64,000 nucleotides of DNA from Deinococcus radiotolerans (GCF_014647435.1 NZ_BMPE01000006.1:123443-187442); one strand, 5' to 3'. Positions 1 to 12,903 are shown, counted from the first letter of the stretch. Made by a program: numbers and translations. The notes: generated by a model not told the origin, from the sequence alone.

Positions 1-2
1 TC

Positions 3-1067
<1,065 letters not shown>

Positions 1068-1080
1068 GCCCCCACGCGGG

Positions 1081-1104
1081 GCGCGGCGACCTCCAGCGCC
1101 GCGC
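1081..1104 (+). promoter_or_regulatory. Intercistronic GC-rich hairpin
   Basis: Perfect 8-bp stem (1081-1088 with 1097-1104) with no T-run, between the binding-protein gene and the first permease gene. In binding-protein operons such hairpins often stabilise the upstream message so that more binding protein than permease is made. That role is inferred here. Confidence 0.45.
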
Positions 1105-1204
1105 CTCACCCCCCACCCGCAGTCCCAGCGCACCCCAGGGGAGGCCCGAGGCGACCACCTCGCCTCCCCCACACCGTTGCACCCCCACCCGCAGGAGGTG
1201 AATC

Positions 1205-2119
<915 letters not shown>

Positions 2120-2120
2120 C

Positions 2121-2939
2121 ATGCAGGCCCAGATCCGACTGAGAAACGCGCTGCTGACCCTGGTCACGTACCTGCTCGCCGCCGCGTTCCTGTTCCCGCT
2201 CGTGTGGATGTTCATGGCCGCCTTCAAGACCGAGGCGCAGGCCTTCGCCACCCCACCCGTGTTCGTGTTCACGCCCGTCCTGGAGAACTTCCAGCACGCG
2301 CTGGGCAGCTACTTCCCGGCGCTGCGCAACTCGCTGGTCGCCGCGGTGGGCAGCACGGTCCTGGCCTTCATCCTGGGCCTCCCGGCCGCGTTCGCGCTGG
2401 CCGTGTACCCCACCCGCCGCGCGCAGGGTGTGCTGACCTGGATGCTGTCCACGAAATTCATGCCCGCAGTCGGCGTGATCGTGCCGCTCTTCCTGATCTT
2501 CCGCAACCTGCACCTGCTGGACACGCTGCCCGGCCTGATCCTGATGTACACCACCATGAACCTCCCGCTGGTCGTGTGGATGATGCACTCCTACATGACC
2601 GAGATCCCCTACGCCATCTACGAGGCCGCCAAGGTGGACGGCGCGTCGGTCGGCCAGGAATTCTTCGGGATCGCGCTGCCGCTCAGCACGCCCGGCATGG
2701 CTGCCACCGCCCTGCTGTGCCTGATCTTCGCGTGGAACGAGGTGTTCTTCGCCCTGAACCTCACGAACAGCGACGCCGCACCCCTGAGCGTGTTCATCAG
2801 CCAGTTCAAGACCAGCGAGGGCCTGTTCTGGGCGCAGATGAGCGCCGCCGCCACCCTGACCGTCCTGCCGGTCCTGATCTTCGGCTGGATCGCGCAGCGT
2901 CAGCTGGTCCGCGGCCTGAGCTTCGGCGCGGTGAAATGA
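2121..2939 (+). CDS. Sugar ABC transporter permease (MalG/SmoG type)
   Basis: A 272-residue carbohydrate permease with the EAA-loop sequence EAAKVDGASVGQEFFGIALP and several transmembrane segments. It is the second channel subunit and starts one base after the preceding stop. Its stop overlaps the next start in an ATGA arrangement, so translation is probably coupled. No ATP-binding subunit follows. A shared MalK/MsiK-type ATPase encoded elsewhere is the likely energiser. Confidence 0.93.
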   Translation: MQAQIRLRNALLTLVTYLLAAAFLFPLVWMFMAAFKTEAQAFATPPVFVFTPVLENFQHALGSYFPALRNSLVAAVGSTVLAFILGLPAAFALAVYPTRRAQGVLTWMLSTKFMPAVGVIVPLFLIFRNLHLLDTLPGLILMYTTMNLPLVVWMMHSYMTEIPYAIYEAAKVDGASVGQEFFGIALPLSTPGMAATALLCLIFAWNEVFFALNLTNSDAAPLSVFISQFKTSEGLFWAQMSAAATLTVLPVLIFGWIAQRQLVRGLSFGAVK

Positions 2940-4438
2940 CCGTGGCCACCAGCTTCCCCCTGCGCACCGCGAGCCTCCCCGCCCTAGCCGGGCGCGTGCA
3001 GGTCCCCGCCTACGACCCGCGCGGCCTGCGCACCGGCATCGTGCACTTCGGCGTGGGGGCGTTCCACCGCTCACATCAGGCCATGTACCTCGACCGGCTC
3101 CTGAACCTCGGCCAGGCGCACGACTGGGCCATCTGCGGCGTGGGCGTCCTGCCCGGCGACGCCCTCATCCGCGACGCGCTGCGCGCCCAGAACCACCTGT
3201 ACACCCTGCTGACCCGCGCCCCGGACGGCCGCAGCGAGGCCCGCGTGATCGGCGCCGTGCACGACTACCTGTTCGCCCCGGACGACCCTGAGGCGGTCTG
3301 CGAGCGGCTGGCGCACCCCGCCACGCGCATCGTGTCCCTGACCGTCACCGAGGGCGGCTACAGCCTGAACAACGCCACGGGCGAGTTCGATCCCAGCGGG
3401 GACGTCCTGCACGACCTCCAGCCCGGCGCCGCGCCCCGCAGCACCCTGGGCTTCCTGACCGAGGGCCTGCGCCGCCGCCGCGAGCGCGGCCTGCGCCCCT
3501 TCACGGTCATGTCCTGCGACAACATCCAGGGCAACGGGCACGTCACCCGCCGCGTCCTGACCGCCTTCGCCCGCCGCCGGGACCCGCAACTGGCCGACTG
3601 GATCGACCACGAGGTTGCCTTCCCGAACAGCATGGTCGACCGCATCACGCCCGTCACCACGGACGCCGTACGCGCCGACCTGGACCGCGAGTACGGCGTG
3701 CAGGACGCCTGCCCGGTGGTCGCCGAGGCGTTCACGCAGTGGGTGCTCGAGGACCACTTCACCTGCGGCCGCCCCCCACTACAGGACGTGGGCGTGCAGC
3801 TCGTCCCGGACGTCGAACCGTACGAACTCATGAAACTGCGCCTCCTGAACGCCGCGCATCAGGCCATGAGCTACCCCGCGCTTCTGGACGGCCACACGTT
3901 CGTGCACGAGGTCTGCCAGCAGCCCGACTACGCGCAGTTCCTGCTCGACTACATGACCCTGGAGGCCCACCCCACCCTGCGCCCCGTGCCCGGCATCGAC
4001 CTGAACGCCTACAGCCACGACCTCATCGCGCGCTTCTCGAACCCCGCCATTCAGGACACCCTGGCCCGCCTGATCGTGGACGGCAGCGAACGCATCCCCA
4101 AATTCCTGCTGCCCGTCGCCCGCGAACAGGCCGCGCGGGGCGGGGACCTGCGCCGCTGCGCCCTCGTGGTCGCCGCCTGGAGCGCGTACGTCGCGCAGGC
4201 CGCCACCCGCGGCGACCGGCTGGACGACGTCCGCGCCGCCGACCTCACGCGCGCCGCCCTGGCCGATCAGGTCACGCCCGGCGCGTTCCTGCACCAGCCC
4301 GACGTGTTCGGTGACCTGAGCGCCGCGCCCGCCTTCGTGCAGGCCTACCTGGACGCCCGCGCCGCCCTGGCCGCCCACGGCCCACTCGGCGCGCTGCGCG
4401 CCCTGCACGCTGCCCCCACCCAAGGAGAACACGCATGA
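2936..4438 (+). CDS. Mannitol 2-dehydrogenase family (mannitol/D-arabinitol) oxidoreductase
   Basis: 500 residues, the usual length for long-chain mannitol 2-dehydrogenase, D-arabinitol 4-dehydrogenase and fructuronate reductase. An N-terminal Rossmann-type segment (GIVHFGVGAFHRSHQAMY) binds NAD. The catalytic Lys-Asn-His set of the family is present as K300, N305 and H308 in KLRLLNAAHQAM. It would oxidise mannitol to fructose or arabinitol to xylulose, and the xylulokinase downstream favours a role in pentitol use. The true start is the ATG at 2936, overlapping the permease stop by four bases. An upstream extension of the same frame is a shadow. Confidence 0.92.
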   Translation: MTVATSFPLRTASLPALAGRVQVPAYDPRGLRTGIVHFGVGAFHRSHQAMYLDRLLNLGQAHDWAICGVGVLPGDALIRDALRAQNHLYTLLTRAPDGRSEARVIGAVHDYLFAPDDPEAVCERLAHPATRIVSLTVTEGGYSLNNATGEFDPSGDVLHDLQPGAAPRSTLGFLTEGLRRRRERGLRPFTVMSCDNIQGNGHVTRRVLTAFARRRDPQLADWIDHEVAFPNSMVDRITPVTTDAVRADLDREYGVQDACPVVAEAFTQWVLEDHFTCGRPPLQDVGVQLVPDVEPYELMKLRLLNAAHQAMSYPALLDGHTFVHEVCQQPDYAQFLLDYMTLEAHPTLRPVPGIDLNAYSHDLIARFSNPAIQDTLARLIVDGSERIPKFLLPVAREQAARGGDLRRCALVVAAWSAYVAQAATRGDRLDDVRAADLTRAALADQVTPGAFLHQPDVFGDLSAAPAFVQAYLDARAALAAHGPLGALRALHAAPTQGEHA

Positions 4439-4439
4439 A

Positions 4440-4508
4440 CTGGACTCCGTCTGTTCCATGGACAACCCGGGACGTCACCGGGTTGCCCACTCCACGCCCG
4501 GAGTCCAG
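4440..4508 (+). repeat. Small palindromic repeat (SNR/MITE-like), short copy
   Basis: A 69-base element bounded by perfect 10-base inverted ends (CTGGACTCCG and CGGAGTCCAG), with an inner 8-bp hairpin (4463-4470 with 4478-4485). It shares about 60 bases with the reverse complement of the element at 7967-8121. It begins two bases after the stop of the upstream dehydrogenase, so it separates that gene from the SDR. It resembles the Deinococcus small noncoding repeats. Family membership is inferred. Confidence 0.75.
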
Positions 4509-4571
4509 CCGACTCCTTCTCGCATCCGCTCGGATGGCCCGGTCGGTGCCGCCCGGACCATCGGAGACGCC

Positions 4572-5318
4572 ATGACCATCCTCGACCTCTTCCGCCTGGA
4601 CGGCCGCCACGCCCTGATCACCGGGGGCGCGCAGGGCATCGGCTTCGAGATCGCCCGGGGCCTCGCGCAGGCCGGGGCGCGCGTCACCATCGCTGACCTG
4701 AACCCCGATGTGGGCCAGACTGCCGCCGCGACCCTGGACGGGCAATTCGAGGTGCTGAACGTCACCGACGCCGCCGCCGTCGCCGCCCTGGCCCGGAAGC
4801 TCCCGGACGTGGACATCCTCGTGAACAACGCCGGGATCGTCCGCAACACCCCCGCCGAGGACACCCCGGACGACGACTGGCGCAGCGTGATCGACGTGAA
4901 CCTGAATGGCGTGTACTGGTGCTGCCGGGAATTCGGCCGGACCATGCTCGAACGCGGCCGGGGCAGCGTCGTGTCCACCGCCAGCATGAGCGGCCTGATC
5001 AGCAACCACCCGCAGCCGCAGGCGGCGTACAACGCCAGCAAGGCCGCCGTGATCCACCTCACCCGCTCCCTGGCGGGCGAGTGGGCGCCGCGCGGCGTGC
5101 GCGTGAACTGCGTCGCGCCCGGCTACACCGCCACGCCCCTCACCAAGCGCGGCCTGGAGACCCCCGAATGGCGCGAGACGTGGCTGAAGGAGACCCCGAT
5201 GGGCCGCCTCGCGGAACCCGCCGAAATCGCCCCGGCCGTGCTGTATCTCGCGTCCGACGCCGCCAGCTTCGTCACCGGGCACGCGCTGGTCGTCGACGGC
5301 GGCTACACCTGCTGGTAA
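4572..5318 (+). CDS. SDR family oxidoreductase (polyol dehydrogenase-like)
   Basis: A 248-residue classical short-chain dehydrogenase. It has the cofactor motif TGGAQGIG (residues 17-24), NNAG at 85-88, and a catalytic Ser140-Tyr153-Lys157 set in the usual spacing (YNASK). D42 at the end of beta-2 (IADLN) suggests NAD(H) preference. The ATG at 4572 follows GGAG at a good distance, and longer versions of the frame run into the palindromic repeat. Its operon position suggests oxidation of a sugar alcohol such as sorbitol, arabinitol or xylitol. The exact substrate cannot be read from sequence. Confidence 0.9.
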   Translation: MTILDLFRLDGRHALITGGAQGIGFEIARGLAQAGARVTIADLNPDVGQTAAATLDGQFEVLNVTDAAAVAALARKLPDVDILVNNAGIVRNTPAEDTPDDDWRSVIDVNLNGVYWCCREFGRTMLERGRGSVVSTASMSGLISNHPQPQAAYNASKAAVIHLTRSLAGEWAPRGVRVNCVAPGYTATPLTKRGLETPEWRETWLKETPMGRLAEPAEIAPAVLYLASDAASFVTGHALVVDGGYTCW

Positions 5319-5392
5319 CCCCTCGCGGGGAGCGGCCGAGGGCCGAAGAGTTTGAAGTCCCACGCTCCCTTCGATCCCATTCAAGGAGTGAC

Positions 5393-6452
<1,060 letters not shown>

Positions 6453-6463
<11 letters not shown>

Positions 6464-7967
6464 ACCGGCGCGGGACCTCCTGATCGGCGTGGATGTCGGC
6501 ACGTACTCCAGCAAGGGAGTCCTCACGACGCTGGACGGGCAGATCGTGGCGCAGCAAGTCGTGCCGCACGGCATCTCGGTGCCCCGGCACGGGCACGTGG
6601 AACAGGACGCGGACGCGGTGTGGTGGGCGGACGTGATCACGATCCTGCGGGAACTGCTGCGTGAACCCGGCACCGCCGGGCGCGTGGCGGGCGTGGCGTG
6701 CAGCGCCATCGGCCCCACGCTGCTGCCCCTGGACGCGGAGGGGCGGCCGCTGCGCCCCGGCATCCTGTACGGCGTGGACACCCGCGCGCAGGTGCAGATT
6801 GACGCGCTGAACGCCGAACTGGGCGAGGCGGCGATCCTCGCGCACAGCGACATGGCCCTGACGAGTCAGGCGACCGGCCCGAAGATCCGCTGGCTGCGCG
6901 AACACGAACTGGAGGTCTGGGCGCAGGCACGCACCCTGACCAGTGCCGGCAGTTACCTCGTGTTCCGCCTGACCGGCGAGCACGTCATCGACCACCACAC
7001 CGGCGCTCACGTCATGCCGCTGTACGACCCGCGCACCCGCACCTGGACGGACCGGTTCGCGGCGTCCGTGCTGGGCGACCGGGGCCTGGAGGTGCTGCCC
7101 CGCCTCGCCTGGAGTGACGAGCGGGCCGGGCAGGTCACGGCAGCGGCCGCCGCTGAAACCGGCCTGCGGCCCGGCACGCCCGTCGCGGTGGGTACCGTGG
7201 ACGCCCTGGCCGAGGGCCTCAGCGTGGGCGCCGCGCGGCCTGGCGACCTGATGGTCATGTACGGGTCGTCCACCTTCTTCATCCTCACGCAGGAGAGTCC
7301 CACCCCGGACCCGCGCGTGTGGTCGGTGGGGGGCGCGTTTGCGGGGCAGGTGAACCTCGCGGCGGGCATGAGCACCACCGGCAGCCTCACCCGCTGGATC
7401 GTGGACGAATTCGCCCGCGAGCAGGACACTGCCGCCGCCTACGACACGCTGTTCACGCAGGCGGCGGCCCTGCCGCCCGGCGCGGACGGCCTGCTGATGC
7501 TCCCGTACTTCAGCGGCGAGCGCACGCCCATCAACGACCCGCAGGCGCGCGGCGTGGTGGCGGGCCTGACGCTCTCGCACACCCGCGCGCACCTGTTCCG
7601 CGCGGCGCTGGAGGGCGTGGGCTTCGGCATCCGCCACAACCTCGACGCGCTGCGCGACCTGGGCGCGGACGTGCGGCGCGTCATCGCGGTGGGCGGCGGC
7701 ACGAAGGGCGGCACGTGGCTCCAGATCGTCTCGGACATCACCGGGCAGGTGCAGGAGGTGCCGCAGGTGACCGTCGGCGCCAGCTACGGGGACGCGTTCC
7801 TGGCCGGGCTGGCCGCCGGGGCGCTGACCCGCGCCGATCTGGACCGCTGGGTGCAGCCCGGCCCGCCCGTCACGCCGGATGCGGCCACCCGCGCCGAGTA
7901 CGACCGCCTGTACGGCCTCTACCGCGCGCTGTACCCAGCCACCCGCGACATCGTCCACGCGCTGTAA
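6453..7967 (+). CDS. FGGY-family carbohydrate kinase, xylulokinase-like
   Basis: 504 residues, the normal FGGY length. The N-terminal ATPase motif is IGVDVGTYSSKGVL, and the C-terminal phosphate/adenosine loop is GGGTKGGTWLQI. It would phosphorylate the ketose made by the upstream dehydrogenases, most likely D-xylulose to xylulose-5-phosphate for the pentose phosphate pathway. The start overlaps the upstream gene by 11 bases. The last base of its TAA is also the first base of the palindromic repeat that follows. Xylulokinase is preferred over other FGGY members because of context only. Confidence 0.85.
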
Positions 7968-8121
7968 TACGGACTCCGGTTGAAAGGTTTGCAAAAACTT
8001 TCAACCCGAGCGAACTCGTAGAGCTGCGCAGCAGAGCGAGCAGGAGAGAAACGGGTTCCGTGCATGGAGTTGGCAACCCGGTGTCCTTCCGGGTTGTTAA
8101 CGAAACAGACGGAATCCGTAT
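7967..8121 (-). repeat. Small palindromic repeat (SNR/MITE-like), long copy
   Basis: A 155-base element with imperfect terminal inverted repeats: ATACGGACTCCG at the left and CGGAATCCGTAT at the right, 11 of 12 matching. An internal AACCCGG/CCGGGTT hairpin lies at 8072-8098. Its reverse complement matches the copy at 4440-4508 over the first 60-odd bases. The middle holds an additional AAAGGTTTGC/AAAACTTT palindromic stretch absent from the short copy. There is no open frame of interest. It sits exactly at the end of the polyol operon. Confidence 0.78.
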
Positions 8122-8129
8122 GACAGAAG

Positions 8130-8161
8130 ACCGCGACCGCCACGTTCAGGGCGGTCGCGGT
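8130..8161. terminator. Bidirectional hairpin between convergent genes
   Basis: Perfect 12-bp GC-rich stem (8130-8141 with 8150-8161) and an 8-base loop, between the end of the kinase gene/repeat and the convergent gene at 8173. T content is low on both sides. Confidence 0.6.
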
Positions 8162-8172
8162 TCCGTGCGGGT

Positions 8173-8739
8173 TTACTTCAGGGTCAGGCTGGTCAGGATC
8201 GCGCGGCCTTCCTCGATCTGCTCGGCGGTGGTGCCGCTGGGCTGCACGAGGGTCGCGGTGAACAGACGGTTGTTCTTCACGGTGAACACCTGCGTCCAGC
8301 GGACCATGCCGTCGTCCCCGTCGCCCAGGTACGTCCAGAGGATCGCGGGCGTGCTGCCCAGCTTGATGGTCTTCTCACCCAGCATCTTGAACTTGGGCAC
8401 GTCCTTGCTCAGCTGCGACGCGAACAGGTCCCGGAAGTCCGCCAGGGTGGCCTTCAGTTTGGGGTCCACGTCCTGCACCTGCACGGTCACGGTGGGCCGG
8501 ACAGTGCCCGTGTCGCGGTTAATGAACGCCACGTCCGCGCCAGGCACATTCTTGAGGGGCAGCCACCCGGCGGGCACGCGAATCGAGTAGCCCGCGCTGC
8601 TGTTCGCGGTGACGGCCTCCACCGTACGCCCGGTCTGCGCGGGCGCCGCTGCGGGGGTGGCAGTGGTGCCCTGCGCGAGGGCGGGGGTAAGGCTCAGGGC
8701 CGCGAGGAGCAGGGGAGCAAGCAGGGTGGCGCGCTTCAT
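8173..8739 (-). CDS. Secreted PsbP/DcrB-like protein
   Basis: 188 residues with a clear cleavable signal peptide (MKRATLLAPLLLAALSLTPALAQ). The mature part has the pattern of the PsbP/Mog1/DcrB fold: a YSIRVPAGW opening, central strands, and a RLFTATLVQPSG segment before a final helix. Proteins of this fold outside photosynthesis are mostly periplasmic and of unknown function. It follows the ModF-like ATPase gene by 5 bases on the same strand, so the two are probably co-transcribed. A transport or envelope role is possible but not shown. Confidence 0.7.
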   Translation of the reverse strand: MKRATLLAPLLLAALSLTPALAQGTTATPAAAPAQTGRTVEAVTANSSAGYSIRVPAGWLPLKNVPGADVAFINRDTGTVRPTVTVQVQDVDPKLKATLADFRDLFASQLSKDVPKFKMLGEKTIKLGSTPAILWTYLGDGDDGMVRWTQVFTVKNNRLFTATLVQPSGTTAEQIEEGRAILTSLTLK

Positions 8740-8744
8740 GAGCG

Positions 8745-10193
8745 TCAGGGTAGAGCCTGAAGGTGAGCCGAGTCTGACTGGAGCGGGCGTGTGAATGCTG
8801 GCTGTCCGCCTTCCAGATGCAGATGATGCGTGAGACCCGCCGGGGCGTCCTGGTCACGGTGCGCGACGATCAGGACGTGCGTGCCCGCGCGGGCCAGCCC
8901 GGGCAGCAGCGCCAGGAACGCGGCGCGCGCGTGGGCATCCAGGAAGTCCAAGCCCTCGTCGAGAATCAGCAGGCGCGGGCGGTGCGCGACCGCGCGGGCC
9001 AGCAGCAGGCGCCGCAGCTGCCCCTGCGACAGTGAATCGGCATTGCGGTCCAGCAGCTCCCTCAGGGCGAGGTGTGCCGCCAGGGCCTCCACCGCCCCCT
9101 CCTGCTCGGGTGTCAGGTCCGGGCTGAAGCCCTCCGCGCCACTCCAGGCGCTGCCGATCACCTCGCGGCCCGTCCAGTCCCGCCGCTGCCGGATGCCCAG
9201 CTCCGCGCTGACCAGCCCGATCTGCGCGCGGCGTTCGGTCAGCAGGTCACGTCCCAGGAACGGCCGCTGGACGCGCCCGCCCAGCGCGGGGTGCAGCTCC
9301 CCGGCGATCAATCGCGCCAGGGTACTCTTGCCGCTGCCGTTCTCCCCGGTCACCAGCCAATGCTCCCCCGCGCGCCACGTCCAGCGGACCGGTCCCAGCG
9401 CCCGGTGCCCGTCCCGGTACACGACCGCGTCCTGCACGTCCACCAGCACCTCCCCGCCACCCGACGATCCCGGCAGCATCAGGGCAGGGGAGGGGGCAGG
9501 TCCGTCCGGCGCGGCCTCGGTCACCACGCCACCCTCCACCCTTAGGGTCCGCCAGGGCAGCGCCGGGGCCTCCTCAGGGCGGTGCGTGGCGAGCACCACC
9601 GCCACCCCCGACGCGTGCACCCGCGCGATCAGCGCGCCTAGCTCCGCGCGGGCCTGCGGGCTCAGGCCGTCCGTGAACTCGTCCAGCAGCAGCAGCTCTG
9701 GCGCGGGCATCAGCGCCGCGCCCAGCATCACCCGCCGCCGCTGCCCGTGACTCAGCGTCCGCACGTCCCGGCCCAGCAGCGCCCCCAGCCCGGTCAAGGC
9801 CGCGACCTCCGCCACGCGCGCCTGCGCCCCCGGTGTCGCCTCCCAGAGGTTCAACCGCTCGCCGGACAGTGCCGCCAGGAGTACGTCCTGCACGGTCTGC
9901 ACCCACTCGCGCGTCAGGTAGAACGCCTCGGCGTCCGGGCCCACCAGCCGCAGCGACCGCCGCGCCCGCACCGCCGACCGCTGCACCTCGCCCCCCAGCC
10001 CGTATGCCCGCTCGCCACGCACCGGGGCGACCTCGCCCGCCAGGAGGCGCAGCAGCGTCGTCTTCCCGCCCCCGTTCGGTCCCCACAGGCGCAGCGCCGC
10101 GCCGCGCGGCACGTCCAGCGTCACGCCGCGCAGGCGCGTGTCCCCACCCGCGATCACGTCCACGTTCCTCAGGGCCACCAGCGGCGCACTCAT
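8745..10193 (-). CDS. Duplicated ABC ATPase, ModF-like
   Basis: 482 residues containing two complete ABC ATPase domains in one chain. Domain 1 has Walker [10 protein letters not shown] (about 38-46), signature [11 protein letters not shown] and Walker B LLLLDEF. Domain 2 has [21 protein letters not shown] and LLILDEG. No membrane segments are present. This architecture matches ModF/PhrA-type proteins linked to molybdate metabolism. No modABC or pterin genes are nearby, so a molybdate role is only a family-based guess. Confidence 0.8.
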   Translation of the reverse strand: MSAPLVALRNVDVIAGGDTRLRGVTLDVPRGAALRLWGPNGGGKTTLLRLLAGEVAPVRGERAYGLGGEVQRSAVRARRSLRLVGPDAEAFYLTREWVQTVQDVLLAALSGERLNLWEATPGAQARVAEVAALTGLGALLGRDVRTLSHGQRRRVMLGAALMPAPELLLLDEFTDGLSPQARAELGALIARVHASGVAVVLATHRPEEAPALPWRTLRVEGGVVTEAAPDGPAPSPALMLPGSSGGGEVLVDVQDAVVYRDGHRALGPVRWTWRAGEHWLVTGENGSGKSTLARLIAGELHPALGGRVQRPFLGRDLLTERRAQIGLVSAELGIRQRRDWTGREVIGSAWSGAEGFSPDLTPEQEGAVEALAAHLALRELLDRNADSLSQGQLRRLLLARAVAHRPRLLILDEGLDFLDAHARAAFLALLPGLARAGTHVLIVAHRDQDAPAGLTHHLHLEGGQPAFTRPLQSDSAHLQALP

Positions 10194-10290
10194 CCCCGCG
10201 AGTCTAGCGGCGCGTCGCCCTGCGGGCTGGGGAGGCGTCTACGCGATCCGGCAGACGCCAGCGGGACGGGGCGCGTGCTCTGCTGCGCCC

Positions 10291-10854
10291 ATGCCCCGCA
10301 CCCTGCACCTGATCAAGCACGGCAAGCCACAGTTCCAGACGGGCGTCCCGGCGCACGAGTGGCCGCTGGCCCCGGACGCCCTGACGGGTCTCCCCGCGCT
10401 GGCCGACCGGCTGGACCCGAGCCCGGACGTGATCGTGTGCTCGCTGGAACCCAAGGCGCACGCGACGGCGCAGGCGCTGGCCGGGTACCTGGGTGTCCCG
10501 CTGCGGCCCATGCACGGCCTGCACGAGCAGCTGCGGTACGCGGCCCGCTTTCACGCCGACCCGGCGGACTTCCAAGCGGAGTACCGGGCGTTCTTCGCGC
10601 AGCCGGACCGGCTGGTGGTCGGCGAGGAGACCGCGCGGGATGCCGGCACCCGCTTCTCGAACGCCGTGAATGCCGTCATGGCCGCCAACCCGCAGCCCAC
10701 CGTGGCGGTCGTGGCGCACGGGACGGTCATCAGCCTGCTCGTGGCTGCCCGGCGCGGCGTGGACCCGTACCCGCTGTGGCGGGAGCTGCCCCTGCTGGGG
10801 GTGCTCAGCGTGCCGTGGGAACCCGGCGTGATGGGGGCGCGTACTGCTCCGTAA
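10291..10854 (+). CDS. Histidine phosphatase (phosphoglycerate mutase superfamily) protein
   Basis: 187 residues. The N-terminal motif reads LIKHGKPQ where the family normally has RHG, so the first catalytic Arg is replaced by Lys. The second catalytic His is in [11 protein letters not shown]. Glu and Arg positions around GEETARDAG fit a phosphatase. The ATG at 10291 directly precedes the motif, as usual for the family. It probably removes phosphate from a small metabolite, which is unknown. Fourteen bases separate it from the SPFH gene. Confidence 0.8.
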   Translation: MPRTLHLIKHGKPQFQTGVPAHEWPLAPDALTGLPALADRLDPSPDVIVCSLEPKAHATAQALAGYLGVPLRPMHGLHEQLRYAARFHADPADFQAEYRAFFAQPDRLVVGEETARDAGTRFSNAVNAVMAANPQPTVAVVAHGTVISLLVAARRGVDPYPLWRELPLLGVLSVPWEPGVMGARTAP

Positions 10855-10868
10855 AGGGAGGCACTTTC

Positions 10869-11786
10869 ATGGGTTTCACTATTTTCGTCATGGTCCTGCT
10901 GCTGCTGGTGATCATCACGCTGTTCGCCGGGGTCAAGAGCGTGCCGCAGGGCAGCGAGTGGACGCAGGAACGCTTCGGGAAGTTCCAGCGGACGCTCAAG
11001 CCGGGGCTGAACATCATCATTCCGTACATCGACCGCATCGGGCGCCGCGTGAACATGATGGAACAGGTGCTCGACGTGCCCAGTCAGGAGGTCATCACCA
11101 AGGACAACGCCCTGGTCACCGTGGACGGCGTGGTGTTCTACCAGGTGCTCGACGCCGCCAAGGCCAGCTACGAGGTCAGCAACCTGAACCAGGCGATCCT
11201 GAACCTCACCATGACGAACATCCGCACCGTGATGGGCAGCATGGACCTCGACGAACTCCTCTCGAACCGCGACCAGATCAACGCCCGCCTGCTGACCGTC
11301 GTGGACGAGGCCACCGAGCCGTGGGGCGTCAAAGCCACGCGCATCGAGGTGAAGGACATCAAACCGCCGGCCGATCTGGTTGCCAGCATGGCCCGCCAGA
11401 TGAAGGCCGAACGTGAGAAACGCGCCAACATCCTCGACGCCGAGGGCTTCCGGCAGGCTGCGATCCTGAAGGCCGAGGGCGAGAAGCAGGCCGAGATCCT
11501 CTCCGCCGAGGGGCGCCGGCAGGCGGCGTTCCTGGAGGCTGAGGCCCGCGAACGCGCCGCGCAGGCCGAAGCCGAGGCGACCCGGCTGGTCAGTGACGCG
11601 ATCGCCGCCGGGAACGTGCAGGCCATCAACTACTTCGTCGCGCAGCGGTACGTGGATGCCTTGAAGGACATCGCCAGCGCCCCCAACCAGAAGACCCTGA
11701 TCCTGCCGCTGGAGGCCACGAGCATCCTGGGCAGCCTGCAGGGCGTCGCGGAGATCGCCCGGGACGCCTTCGGACGCAAGGGCTAG
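10869..11786 (+). CDS. SPFH/Band 7 (QmcA/paraslipin-like) membrane scaffold protein
   Basis: 305 residues. One N-terminal transmembrane helix ([19 protein letters not shown]) is followed by an SPFH domain beginning [23 protein letters not shown] long Ala/Glu-rich coiled coil (about residues 180-245) comes next, with repeated [14 protein letters not shown] units. Such proteins oligomerise in membrane microdomains and often regulate proteases. The NfeD-family gene follows four bases later, the conserved partner arrangement of QmcA/YbbK. The start has GGGAGG upstream. Confidence 0.9.
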   Translation: MGFTIFVMVLLLLVIITLFAGVKSVPQGSEWTQERFGKFQRTLKPGLNIIIPYIDRIGRRVNMMEQVLDVPSQEVITKDNALVTVDGVVFYQVLDAAKASYEVSNLNQAILNLTMTNIRTVMGSMDLDELLSNRDQINARLLTVVDEATEPWGVKATRIEVKDIKPPADLVASMARQMKAEREKRANILDAEGFRQAAILKAEGEKQAEILSAEGRRQAAFLEAEARERAAQAEAEATRLVSDAIAAGNVQAINYFVAQRYVDALKDIASAPNQKTLILPLEATSILGSLQGVAEIARDAFGRKG

Positions 11787-11790
11787 CGCC

Positions 11791-12261
11791 GTGGACTGGC
11801 TGCCCACCCTGGAACGCGTGCAGTCCTGGCACTGGTGGGTGCTGGGCGCGCTGCTGCTGATCCTGGAAGTCGCTGCGCCCGGTATCTTCTTCGTGTGGCT
11901 GGCCCTTGCGGCCTTCGCGCTGGGCCTGCTGGTGTTCGTCCTGCCGGTCCTGCCCGTCGCGGTGCAGCTGCTGCTGTTCGCCGCGCTGAGCGTCGCGGCG
12001 GTCACGCTGGGCCGCCGGTACGTCACGCGCCTGCTGCCCGACTCGCCCGAGGCGGGCCGCGTGAACCGGGGCGCGCATCGGCTGGTGGGGCAAACCGTCA
12101 CGGTCGTCACGCCTATCGTGAACGGCATCGGCCGCGTGCGGGTGGGCGACAGCGAGTGGCGCGCCACCGGCCCGGACACCCCACAGGGGGCGCGGGTCGT
12201 GATCGTCGCCGCGGACGGCCCCACCCTGCACGTCCGCGAGGTCAACGGCACTTGGACCTGA
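11791..12261 (+). CDS. NfeD family membrane protein
   Basis: 156 residues, GTG start. Several N-terminal transmembrane helices (WWVLGALLLILEVAAPGIFF onwards) are followed by a soluble OB-fold domain at the C-terminus (VGQTVTVVTPIVNGIGRVRVG). This is the short NfeD form lacking the serine-protease part. It lies four bases after the SPFH gene and almost certainly works with it in membrane-domain maintenance or protein quality control. Confidence 0.88.
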   Translation: MDWLPTLERVQSWHWWVLGALLLILEVAAPGIFFVWLALAAFALGLLVFVLPVLPVAVQLLLFAALSVAAVTLGRRYVTRLLPDSPEAGRVNRGAHRLVGQTVTVVTPIVNGIGRVRVGDSEWRATGPDTPQGARVVIVAADGPTLHVREVNGTWT

Positions 12262-12271
12262 CGGACCCCAC

Positions 12272-12310
12272 GAAGAGGCGGCCCCAGGGTGTATCCGGGG
12301 CCGCCTCTTC
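12272..12310. terminator. Strong bidirectional terminator hairpin
   Basis: Perfect 14-bp stem (12272-12285 with 12297-12310) and 11-base loop, lying between convergent genes ending at 12261 (+) and 12319 (-). Confidence 0.8.
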
Positions 12311-12318
12311 TGCCGTGG

Positions 12319-12903
12319 TCACCCGCGCCGGGTGGGGTACAGCCAGGGACGCAGCAGGCGCGACAGCCACGGCAGCACCGGCCAGTTCAGAAACAGCGTG
12401 GACAGCGACGCGGTCGCCAGCGTGGCCGCCCACGCGGGCCACTCGCCGGTCACGGGGCGCAGCAGCGTGGCGAACAGCATGATCAGCGGGTACACGCCCA
12501 CGATGCCCACGATCACGTTCTTCCACAGCGGCGGGGCGGGCAGGCGCGCGGGCCGGTCGAACCACGCCTCCAGGCCCTGCGCCTCGCGGTACTCGACCTC
12601 GTCGGCGGTGAAGTCGTCCAGCTGCGCCAGCGCCTCGCGGTACGCGGGCGTGGCCCGCCACGCCTCCAGCGCCTGCGGCGACGCGAACCGCACCAGCGTC
12701 ACGTACTCCGCGACCGGACCGTTCGTGTCCCGCAGGACGTGCAGACCCACGAAGCCCGGCTGGGTGGCCTGCACCGCGTGCAGGCGCCGCGCCCACGCCT
12801 CGTACGCCTCCAGTTTCGACAGGCGGACGCGTTCGGTGACGACCAGGGTGATGCCCGTGGCCTGGGGCGGAACAGTGGAGGAGGGGGAAGCAGCGTCGGA
12901 CAT
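12319..12903 (-). CDS. Antibiotic biosynthesis monooxygenase (ABM) domain membrane protein
   Basis: 194 residues. An N-terminal ferredoxin-like ABM domain (VVTERVRLSKLEAYEAWARRL, then a GFVG motif and a YVTLVRFASPQALEAW strand-helix) is followed by two hydrophobic segments (NVIVGIVGVYPLIMLFATLL and a second near residues 160-180). ABM proteins with this membrane tail occur widely, but their substrate is unknown. It stands alone between a terminator and the divergent gene at 13008. Confidence 0.75.
   Translation of the reverse strand: MSDAASPSSTVPPQATGITLVVTERVRLSKLEAYEAWARRLHAVQATQPGFVGLHVLRDTNGPVAEYVTLVRFASPQALEAWRATPAYREALAQLDDFTADEVEYREAQGLEAWFDRPARLPAPPLWKNVIVGIVGVYPLIMLFATLLRPVTGEWPAWAATLATASLSTLFLNWPVLPWLSRLLRPWLYPTRRG

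Noticed and set aside
8745..10193. Antibiotic-resistance ABC-F protein
   Set aside because: It has two ABC domains without membrane parts, but lacks the long inter-domain linker and the ABC-F signature. ModF-like is the better match.
9747..10868. Long N-terminal extension of the SPFH gene frame
   Set aside because: It overlaps the ATPase and phosphatase genes and is low-complexity. The SPFH protein starts with its membrane helix at 10869 after a ribosome site.
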